A stretch of DNA of 15,973 nt from Smittium culicis (taxonomy: Eukaryota > Kickxellomycota > Harpellomycetes > Harpellales > Legeriomycetaceae), in contig LSSN01002050.1 of assembly GCA_001970855.1 (NCBI GenBank), forward strand, positions 1 through 15,973, written 5' to 3'. The position numbers and the translations under genes were made by a program. Below the pieces are notes generated by a model. That model was not told where the DNA came from and searched no databases. It saw only the letters and a program-made list of their open reading frames with translations. Positions 8,449 through 15,973 of the stretch are shown piece after piece (within the stretch, counting starts at the first letter, position 1; every line of letters begins with the position of its first letter).

Positions 8449-10717
8449 CCTTTTGTTTAAATTAAAGTATATTTCTTCACGGTTATTTTGTTAATCTATA
8501 TTTCTGCTTTCTATGAAAATAAGCGTAAGTTATTATGCGATCTTCAAAAGAGCTTATTTTTGAGCGTTGATGGTAGTATTGAGCTAACTATATTTTTTAA
8601 AAAAAAAGGGCAGGCTAAAGAGCTAAATAATAGAAAAGAAAAATTTTTTGGCAAATTTTTTATCCAATTCTAAACAAAACAGATAATAAAATTTTAATAG
8701 CAATCAATTTTTAATTTAAACTTCTTTTTTGCTTATAATTGTTGCATATAAACTAAAAAATTATACTTTAGCTGTTAATTCATACTGTTTTTTTTTTTCT
8801 GCTTCCAAATCGAAAAAATAAAATAAAATAAAAAAATTTTCACTCTTAAAAAAATTTTCTTTTACGATTCATCATTTCAGCCAACCATTTCAGCTGTCTT
8901 AATTTAATCTCGACTTTTCGCCAACCACATTTTTTATCTTTGATATTTATTTCCACTTTTGATTCTACCCAATTATTTTCCTTGATCTTAGTTACTTTTT
9001 TCTTTATTATTAGCTTATTATCCCTAAAACGCTTATTTTAATATATACTGATCCACCAATAATTATCGCTATGCCAACCATTCGCCATAAATGAATGCTG
9101 TGTATTGTATTTGCTGATTTAAATCCCTTTAATTGTAGTGATTATTGGATCAGTGATTTATATTCAAATATTATTGGCTTAGCTTCAATATACTGTTTTT
9201 TTTCTGCATAACTAATCTCCAATAGACCCTTCGTGCATTAATTAAATCGTTAATATTGAATGTAATTTTTTTTGCACTAAGTGCCTATTCTTAACATTGT
9301 AGCTTTTAGCTTTAGATTTGATTATTTGCATTGAAAAATAAGCTGTAGCTATCCATGCTTATACTCTTTTATAGACCATTTTAATATCTCATATCAGCTA
9401 ATAACTCCTCACAAGTGGGCTAATATATCATAAGCTTTTAGATCTTATGGCCAGCCATTTCAGCACAAGTACTAGCACTACTATAATATTTTATAGCTAT
9501 TAGGTACCAAAAAACAAATAATCTCTGCCTAAAAAAAATGTTTATAAATTGTTTGAGCTCTTTAATCATTATCCATTTCCGTGTTAAAAACGTTGATGAA
9601 TCTTTTATAATTTAATAAAAATGGTTTGTTTATTACCTTTTAGTTACCATTTAGTTCTTATAATCTCTATCATAGCTACATTGTTTAACCCAAATTGATT
9701 TTAGTAATAAATTATAATCATTAGATTAAACCTATATTTTTCGATTGTTTGCAATTTCTAACTCTAATGAATCACTCTATTATTTTTGAATTTAAAATCT
9801 AGACTAGCCTTTCTTTTCCATTTTTATAATCACAAAGCACAATACAATATTTTCTTAATTTTTAATTTTTTCTCAAATAATTAGATTAAAGAGATTTTAT
9901 TACGTACTATATAGATACAATTTTATTTTATTTTGGAAAAGTATATTTATTATAATATTGACTTGATTTTTTTCCTAGATACAAACAAAAGGAAAGCGAA
10001 TAAGCTATAGTTTTTGATTTTTCGTTATTTTTACATTAAAAAAATATTTTCATTAGATATTTATATAATACAACTTTAAAATCTCCCCGAGTTTTTCTGT
10101 TTAGCTTTACAAATTCCTATTTTTTTTTGTGCTTGGATCCAAAAATAAATTTTGCTTTAACTTCCGTGAAAACATATTTCCTCACACCCTCGTAATTATT
10201 GCTCTGAATAATTCAATATTCCAATGTTTAAAAATATGCTGAATTTGTACTAAAAAATATGAATTATACCACTCTATTTTATTTATTCAAATGTTAAAAG
10301 ACTACCAAGCTATTAAAATAATTGCCAATAAGCGTAATATTTGCTCCAAAAAATCGAAATAAAATCAAAGGGTTATTCTATGTGTGATTTAATTGAATTT
10401 TTTCCGTTCAAAAAACTTTATAAAAATATTGCAAGAACAATTAATATAAATCTAAGGCGTGTTATATAGCAAAGAATTTAAATTAGTAGAAATTTTCAAA
10501 AGTGGTTTGCTATTTGACATTTTTTTCGTAATTTACTCGAGATTTTCGCAAGCACGCAGGCCCCTAAAACATATATATAATTCCACTAAATTTAGAAACT
10601 AATAAGCATTCATTTTATTAAATATCGAAATTATTAAATTAATTTTTTTTATCTCAGTAAGTTTATTAAACATAATTCAAAAATCGAAATTATTAAATAA
10701 ATTTAAAAAGCTGCTAA
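8449..10717. other. AT-rich spacer upstream of NOP58
   Basis: About 2.3 kb with no supportable gene. A 61-codon open frame at 8488-8673 lacks an ATG and any recognisable feature. The spacer holds poly-A/T runs, an AAAAT-type simple repeat (about 8817-8836) and about eight CCAAT/ATTGG pentamers. Motifs of the form GCCAACCAT recur near 8880 and 9072, with a variant (GCCAGCCAT) near 9451. The NOP58 promoter should lie in the first few hundred bases, but no clear element is visible. Confidence 0.6.
10624..10698 (+). repeat. 16-bp direct repeat ATCGAAATTATTAAAT
   Basis: Exact copies at 10624-10639 and 10683-10698, 59 nt apart start to start. Too short to assign; possibly a duplication remnant. 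Confidence 0.7.
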
Positions 10718-10764
10718 GCAAAATAAATCGTACAATTAAGTCATTTTTGTACGATTTATTTTGC
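10718..10764. repeat. Perfect 18-bp inverted repeat (hairpin)
   Basis: Arms at 10718-10735 (GCAAAATAAATCGTACAA) and 10747-10764 are exact reverse complements around an 11-nt loop. It lies 20 bp past the stop codon of the secreted-protein gene, so it would be in that gene's 3' UTR. It may be a 3'-end hairpin or a small foldback element. Confidence 0.9.
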
Positions 10765-10784
10765 CTATGGAAAAAAAATCCCTT

Positions 10785-11544
10785 TTAAGGTTTTGGGTCG
10801 TTATAATTTATATCTGTATTTATTATACTGAAATTCTGAAGAGATTTTACGAATTTTTCAAACTTTCCGAGTACTGATTTTCGCAATTCTTCGCCTTTGC
10901 ATGGATTCTTAAGAGTACACGACTCAATTCCATTCAAAATACCTGCGGATATTTCATAATAATAATCGACTATTTCGCAAACACCAAAGATAGCAAATTT
11001 TCTACCCGGGAATCTATAGCCATTAGGAACTTTCTTTTCTTGCAGTATAGCTCCTCTTTTCAAAAAAAGCTTGAATTTTCCATAGTCTTTTTCAACAAAT
11101 TTTTGCTTTAGCATTTCAGTATGACAAAAGAACTCGCCTCCTTTAATCTCTACCTCACGAATATAAGTTGTTTTGCCATTTTTGGCAATCTCGGAACATA
11201 CTCCCATATTTGAATTATTTAGGCGTTTAAAAGCACCTATATTTTTACTAATTATTTTCAAAGCATAATCATAGTTATCTCTGTAATATTCATCAAAGCT
11301 TATTGAGGTGTAGTTTTTTTTTACATTTTTTTCTGTCCTGGAAGTACAATTCATACTGTGGCATATCAGAATCCTTGCGATAATAGTCTTGATTAACATC
11401 ATAATCTATACCTCCATAGCTAGGTATACATAGAGATTTTCCATCAAGCGATTTTCTTTGCTCTAGTGGTATTTGCCCTGGTACATTAGCAGCAGCGCTC
11501 AATACCAAAAAAGCTACTGAGTAAATTGGAAAATTAGAGTACAT
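10785..11544 (-). pseudogene. Unrecognised secreted cysteine-containing protein gene, interrupted by a frame change
   Basis: I do not recognise the family. The first frame (11544 to 11296) starts MYSNFPIYSVAFLVLSAAAN, a good signal peptide with likely cleavage near residues 19-20. It continues with an acidic, Tyr-rich segment (SYGGIDYD, QDYYRKD) to QDRKK and stops in LHLNKL. The second frame stays open to 10785 and continues sensibly with NYTSISFDEYYR, GVCSEIAKNG, GEFFCHTEML and FGVCEIVDYYY. The switch falls at an A7/A9 region (11312-11334, T runs on the + strand) and needs one base removed, or two added. A 46-nt GT-AG intron at 11279-11324 also restores frame but would remove protein-like sequence. 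Joined, it is about 250 aa with six Cys outside the signal peptide, an even number compatible with disulfides. It is more AT-rich than the conserved genes. It could be a live gene with a sequencing error, an intron-containing gene, or a recent pseudogene. Confidence 0.55.
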
Positions 11545-11861
11545 TTCTAATTAGATTTATTATTCTCTCAAAAATATTTTTGTTTTGTTGGACTGGTGGA
11601 TTAATCTCGATGGTTTTTTTGATAGAATAAAATAGATAGCGAAAAGTGAAGTTTAAATACTTTTTTCAGCATTTGTAGTTTTTACTCTAAATATTTTTAT
11701 CATTAGTATTTTCAAAGTACATTTCTAAACTTCATGAAGTACACAGATCTATCAACAGAATTATATTATATAATTAATATTAGAAAATCTAACATATAAG
11801 ATTTTTACTCGCTCTGCCATTTTTTATATTATTATTTTTATTAATATTACTTTAACGAGTT
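11545..11861. other. AT-rich spacer upstream of the secreted-protein gene
   Basis: About 317 bp. No gene, repeat or recognisable promoter element is seen apart from AT-rich tracts. Being directly upstream of the signal-peptide ORF, it should contain that gene's promoter. Confidence 0.5.
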
Positions 11862-12057
11862 TTAACCTTTTCCGGTGCCAACACTATTAAGCTTGATTAA
11901 AAATCTTAATTGGATAAATAAATTATAAAATTTTTTTTGGACGCAACAAAATTCATAGCTAATAAATAAGTATCATACTAATTTTATTTATTGATTTGTC
12001 ATATGGTTATGTCATTTTGGTACTTGAAAAAAAGCCAACCGCCTCTGAAAGGGATAA
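11862..12057 (+). mobile_element. TTAA-flanked MITE, copy B
   Basis: TTAA (11862-11865) is followed by CCTTTTCCGGTGCCAACACT. The right end is GCCTCTGAAAGGG followed by ATAA (12054-12057), one base from TTAA. The element proper is 188 bp, nearly the size of copy A, in the same orientation. Its reverse strand starts CCCTTTCAGAGGCGGTTGGC and runs into GTACCAAAATGACATAACCA, closely matching the left part of copy D (ATACCAAAATTGTTCAGCCA). No coding capacity. Confidence 0.8.
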
Positions 12058-12999
12058 ACGATATGAAAATATTTTATGCCACTTTCAAGTTTTGTTTGAT
12101 TTGATGTCAATTCTATGACCAATAAACCCCCCCCTTTTCAACCTAAAATTTTTTATATCCGGGTTTGGTTATTTGATTTTATCTTTGCAGAATATATAAT
12201 TTTAGGGAAGCTGCAGAACTAGTCAAACTTGTTGGAAATTTGAAAAACTGGCCAGTACAAAGTGCATATTTTCAAAACTGGATATAAAAAGTATTTTTAG
12301 CCAATAAATAACTTAAAGTTATTATTTTGAATATCTCATTAGTCTTTCTATTATGAGATTTTGAAATATACTTAATAACTGAATTTTATTAGCGCGACGA
12401 TAATACTATACACAACGCAAGTTTTTAAAGAAAATAGTCAAGTTTGTCTAAGGCATAAAAATACTAGTATCATAGTATAAATAAATTTTCAAATCAAATA
12501 TGTTCCTAGAGTTATTTGGGATCAATAATTCGATCGAAAAATTCACACAGGTATTTCTTTTAGCGAAAAAAATAATATATTAAAAAAATAACTATGCTCT
12601 AGTAATGAAATAATTTTATTATACACCAAACTAGGAATATAAAAATTTTCAATTATTCTATAAAATTCGTGCTTTATACTTATTTATGCAATTCTCACAT
12701 TAGAATTCAAACTATTACAAATAAATCATCGGAAAATTTAAAAAACATAAATATTCAAAATTGACATCAAATTTAAGCTATTACTAACCAAGTTATGATT
12801 TATGATTCTAAATCCATGTACACAAACGTTCTCAGAAGTTCTTGATAATACTGCCAAGTAAAAAGTTTTTAAATAGAAAGAGAAATTTAAAAAAAAGCCC
12901 CTTCCGAACTATTATAAAAAATAAGCTTTTTTATGGTTATGAGTAAATTAAATTTATTATTTTTTTACTTTCAGTTATTTTTGGCTAAAAATACATTTT
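12058..12999. other. AT-rich spacer without a gene
   Basis: Nearly 1 kb. It contains a C8 run (12127-12134), the short palindrome ACTGGCCAGT (12247-12256) and two CCAATAAA motifs. No open frame worth calling and no RNA gene recognised. Confidence 0.6.
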
Positions 13000-13220
13000 T
13001 TAACCCTTTCCTGTCCAACATTGTTAAAACATCGGTTTTATTGATTACTTTATTATTTATAAGATAATTTATTAAATTCTGTTTAATTTCAATATATCAA
13101 TACCTTTAAAGGCCTTGGAATAAATTATTTTAATTGAACACAGTTTGCTATATTTGCCAGATCAAAAATAGTCTACTGCTCGTCAAATGGTTGAACTAGT
13201 TTTGTAAATATGCACTTTAA
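13000..13220 (+). mobile_element. TTAA-flanked MITE, copy C, degenerate
   Basis: TTAA (13000-13003) plus CCCTTTCCTGTCCAACATTGTTAA matches the left end of copies A and B. Near 13178-13205 the sequence GCTCGTCAAATGGTTGAACTAG resembles the same part of copy A (GCTTGTCGTATGGTTGGTCA). No GAAAGGG is found at the right side. A TTAA at 13217-13220 is a possible limit, so the right boundary is approximate and the terminal repeat there is decayed or lost. Confidence 0.55.
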
Positions 13221-13570
13221 ACTGATCAGTTTTATCACCTATCTAGTTGCGAAACATGCATAAAATAAGTACGTGAACAGCAAATATATGCGTTATTGTT
13301 GAATAAATAAGTATGCAAACCGATCCCAAATAATAATTATCTCAATTTTTATATTAATACTATAATATTTTGTATATTAATATTACACCATTTACCTTAT
13401 TATAGTGATACTATAATAATAGTGTGTTTTATTATTTAATAACATTCTACTAACTATTGTTAGTATAGCGTATACACATACATATTATGAGTAAAAAATT
13501 TACAAAAGCACAAACTGTTGCTTTTAGTTCCGCTTTATCTTTATAAATTTAAAAATGCCATGTATAAATA

Positions 13571-13794
13571 CAGGGTTTTGCATTTTATTTTGAAAAAGAT
13601 GCCGTTTATTTTTCACAGCACGTAAACAATTTTGCACAGAAAATTTCCGCTTTGCGTTTCAAAAATTCTTTTCATGAAATTACATAATTTTGCCCAAAAT
13701 TTTTTTCAAAATGTAATTTTAATTTCGCACATATTCAAGCAATTTTGCAAAAGTTGATTTTGAATTTGCAAATTTGCAATTTGGTAAGGTATTG
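13571..13794 (+). repeat. Left inverted arm of the 1.56-kb element
   Basis: It pairs with 14921-15129. It contains TTTTGCA-type motifs at the tip, in AATTTTGCACAG, TTTGCG, AATTTTGCCC, AATTTTGCAAAAG and AATTTGCAAATTTGCAA. The inner limit is set by the shared TAAGGTATT and is approximate. Confidence 0.75.
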
Positions 13795-14371
13795 AAGAAA
13801 TATAATCCCTAATTGATAACTTTTAAACACACAAAGCCTTTCATGATTATAACCTTTCTTTTATTTATATATTATAAATTAAGATAGATCTAACAACAAA
13901 AATCACTCTATAAAATCATAATACATTTTCCTAAAATCAAAAAAAAATTATAATAATAAAAACAGTGTGAAAACCTAGTGTATCTTTATATTTAATGAAA
14001 TCAGAAAAAATCCAATATCCCGAATTAAGCATATTAATTTCCAAAAAAACTGGATATCTAATAAAAAATGTAGCTTTTTGCACATTTAGCATTATCTTGA
14101 ATGCTTTCTTTTGTAATTTCTTCTCATTTACAACACCAGCTTAACTTCTTTTAGAATAATCATAGCTTTTTTTTTATTCAGGATTTTGTTTTCACTTGAA
14201 TTAATGGAGTTAAATAATTAAGTTTAAATTACTTATTCGCTCTATAATATTAAAGTACCTACATAATCATTAAAAGTTTATTAAAATTATTAATTCTCCT
14301 CAAGTTCTTAAAAGAATTTTTAAAGCTAGATATTGATTCATTTTGAATATCCGATCGCTTTTAGGTGGGCT

Positions 14372-14548
14372 TTAACCCTTTCAGGGGCAGTTGGCCTTTT
14401 TTTGAGATACCAAAATTGTTCAGCCAAATGACAATCTAATAAATCAAAATATTATTCGTATAATTGATTGGCTATTAAAATTTTTACATCCAATAATAAA
14501 TGATTTTTAATGTGTATAGGGGTGTTGGCCCCGGAAAAGTAGAGTTAA
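14372..14548 (-). mobile_element. TTAA-flanked MITE, copy D, nested in the inverted-arm element
   Basis: TTAA (14372-14375) is followed by CCCTTTCAGGGGCAGTTGGC, the second end type. The right end reads GGGTGTTGGCCCCGGAAAAG, five more bases, then exact TTAA (14545-14548). It is in the opposite orientation to copies A-C. The element proper is 169 bp. It has intact TTAA on both sides, which argues it is among the younger copies. It lies between the arms of the 13571-15129 structure, so it probably inserted after that structure formed. Confidence 0.8.
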
Positions 14549-14920
14549 TTATATATATTATTAGAATTTTATTATGATATTTGAATTTTAAATTAACTAG
14601 GTATATTCCTATATGAATATAACATTTAAAATCTGACATACCAAAAACAAAACAAGCGATTACAATTGTATTTACTACCTGAACAGCACTATAAACTTCA
14701 AAAATGACTAGCAGAAAAAATATACATTTACAAAGTTTATTCAAAATTTGTTATTTGCTAATAAATATATCCAAACTGATAATTTAATAGATATCAAAGT
14801 TTAATTATTTTATAGAAAACCAGTGGTCTACTTCGATTAAATAAAGATATCATTATATTCGTGAAAGGGTATATCTGCTGCTGCTCATATAGCTTTTTAT
14901 CCTATCTAAGCCAAGAAAAA

Positions 14921-15129
14921 CACCTTAGCAAAATTTTTTGCGACTTGTGCAAATTAAAAAAAAAAACTTGTGCAAAATTATTTGGACAAAGTTACGTAAT
15001 TTCATGAAAATAATTTTTGCAACGCAAAGCGAGAAATATCTGTGCAGAATATTTTACATGCCTTGCAAAATATATGATAACTTTTGAAAAATAGATTTGA
15101 GTTTTTTCAAAATAGAATGCAAAACCCTG
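14921..15129 (-). repeat. Right inverted arm of the 1.56-kb element
   Basis: Reverse complement of the left arm with small insertions and substitutions. It ends AATGCAAAACCCTG at 15129, followed by TA. It contains several TGCAAAA motifs, the complement of TTTTGCA. Confidence 0.75.
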
Positions 15130-15301
15130 TAAAAGGAATTAAATTCCAACTAAAACAAATAAAAAAAACAATACATTTTTCTTCCAATTATTAGATTTAA
15201 AATTAGAATTTGGCTAAAGTAATAAACAACTATTACGCTCTGTGATTATATAGGCGTTGCAATATCATAAATTTACGAACATTATTGTATGCGGGAGACT
15301 C

Positions 15302-15450
15302 TTAACCCTTTCCCATCCTAAAATTTTTGAATGGTGAAAATATAAACTCCTCTCGTTCAGTAAAAAAATTCATAATATTATTGGCTTTATTATATATGCA
15401 TTATGTAAATTTCATCCAATAATGTGAAAATAGTTAAAGTGTGAAAAAAA
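15302..15450. mobile_element. TTAA-flanked MITE-like sequence, copy E, incomplete
   Basis: TTAA (15302-15305) plus CCCTTTCCCATCC. Internally it has ATTATTGGCTTTATT and, 36 nt on, CATCCAATAATG, matching the order in copy D (TTGATTGGCTATTA ... CATCCAATAATA). The right terminal repeat is not found, so the right end is approximate. Confidence 0.5.
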
Positions 15451-15973
15451 AAGTTTACTGGAGCCTTGACCAGACTTGTCCAAGCCTAAAATTATCAAAA
15501 AATAAAATATTAAAAATTATCTTTATATTTATAGCGCATATCCATTATTATCTATAGTTCAAGCTGAATGTACTTTAGATTCTTCCTGTGCAAATAGTTT
15601 TTACAAAGAAATATAAATAAATAATAAGGTATATGATTGTTATAAAATATACTAATCTTTAACTAGATTAGATATTAACAATCATATATTCTTGACCTCA
15701 AACATTAGTAATAAAAAAAACTAAACAAGATAAAAAAATCGCCATTCACAAAAAATAGTGCTAGTATAATATCATGTATACATTATCTATAATAAAAAAT
15801 AATTGTAATGTAACAAGATAATAACTATATAAAGGTTATTTATTCAATTCAGCGAATATAATAACGAGCTTTATTTAATGCAATAAGTATTTTTGAATTA
15901 TATTTAACTCTAGATAGTAATAAATATTATAGCAGTCATTCATAGTAAAAGATATACTGAGATATCATTACAT
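15451..15973. other. AT-rich right-hand end of the window
   Basis: No gene seen. The only structure I can support is the imperfect palindrome at 15630-15688. Confidence 0.6.
15630..15688. repeat. Imperfect palindrome with 13-bp perfect outer arms
   Basis: TATATGATTGTTA (15630-15642) is exactly complementary to 15676-15688. Inner segments ACTAATC and GATTAGA/T extend the pairing with a small bulge. It would fold as a long AT-rich hairpin. Origin unknown. Confidence 0.8.

Larger units (their letters stand above)
13571..15129. mobile_element. 1.56-kb structure with long inverted arms (non-autonomous DNA transposon or foldback element)
   Basis: The left arm (about 13571-13794) begins CAGGGTTTTGCATTTTATTT. 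The reverse complement of the right arm (about 14921-15129) begins CAGGGTTTTGCATTCTATTT. The arms also share CACAG..ATTT..CGCTTTGCGTT, CAAAAATT.TTTTCATGAAATTAC and an inner TAAGGT(A/G)TT. Both arms hold about six TTTTGCA-like motifs, as expected of subterminal transposase-binding repeats. Both tips are flanked by TA, which would fit a TA-target element; an 8-bp duplication is not convincing (5 of 8 match). No transposase is seen between the arms. Copy D of the TTAA family is nested within. The superfamily is undecided (TA-target Tc1/pogo-like, or hAT-like). Confidence 0.75.

Noticed and set aside
8488..8673. 61-codon open frame upstream of NOP58
   Set aside because: No ATG start, low-complexity lysine/phenylalanine-rich translation typical of AT-rich spacer, no recognisable motif.
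14484..14744. 86-codon minus-strand open frame beginning with a hydrophobic, signal-like stretch
   Set aside because: It starts with TTG, not ATG; it lies inside transposon DNA; and its last 20 or so codons run into MITE copy D. Hydrophobic AT-rich translations arise easily by chance.
14863..14869. GAAAGGG followed by TATA, a possible sixth TTAA-family end
   Set aside because: No partner end and no internal similarity visible; the heptamer alone is too short to call.
1..15973. tRNA, rRNA or CRISPR array
   Set aside because: No tRNA B-box (GGTTCRANTCC-like) with a matching cloverleaf, no rRNA-like stretch and no evenly spaced repeat array was seen; a tRNA or covariance-model scan was not possible here.

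Overview
The window reads as nuclear DNA of a low-GC fungus. Five genes sit in very AT-rich spacer DNA. Four are conserved eukaryotic housekeeping genes: a transcriptional cyclin of the cyclin K/T (Pch1-like) type, mitochondrial NAD-isocitrate dehydrogenase subunit IDH1, the ESCRT-III subunit VPS2, and the box C/D snoRNP core protein NOP58. The fifth encodes an unrecognised secreted, cysteine-containing protein. The NOP58 KKE/KKD tail, the IDH1 subunit type and the GT-AG introns of about 100-190 nt all point to fungi. An early-diverging, AT-rich lineage is my guess, but nothing in the window proves it.

Layout. 1-842 is spacer. 843-2211 (+) is the cyclin gene, with five exons, one of them only 46 nt. 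It converges on IDH1 (2491-3597, -). 3598-5625 is a 2-kb spacer with a TTAA-flanked MITE. 5626-6321 (+) is VPS2, intronless and strikingly GC-rich. It converges on NOP58 (6766-8448, -), whose first 41 codons lie on a separate upstream exon. 8449-10784 is spacer ending in a perfect 18-bp hairpin. 10785-11544 (-) is the secreted-protein gene, interrupted by a frame change. From 11545 to the end I see no conserved gene; this part is AT-rich DNA with transposon remnants.

Mobile DNA. At least four, probably five, related short elements (about 170-190 bp when complete) begin TTAA-CCCTTTC or a close variant. Their two ends differ: one reads CCGG(T/G)GCCAACAC, the other CAG(A/G)GGC(A/G)GTTGGC. The TTAA target and CCCTTTC tip suggest non-autonomous piggyBac-like elements. 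A second, unrelated structure at 13571-15129 has inverted arms of about 210-225 bp beginning CAGGGTTTTGCATT, full of repeated TTTTGCA motifs; one of the TTAA elements is nested inside it. The spacers are also unusually rich in CCAATAAT / ATTATTGG.

The genes do not form a pathway. They cover transcription elongation (cyclin), the TCA cycle (IDH1), endosomal sorting (VPS2) and ribosome biogenesis (NOP58), as is usual for eukaryotic gene order. The parts most worth following up are the transposon-rich 3' third and the broken secreted-protein gene.
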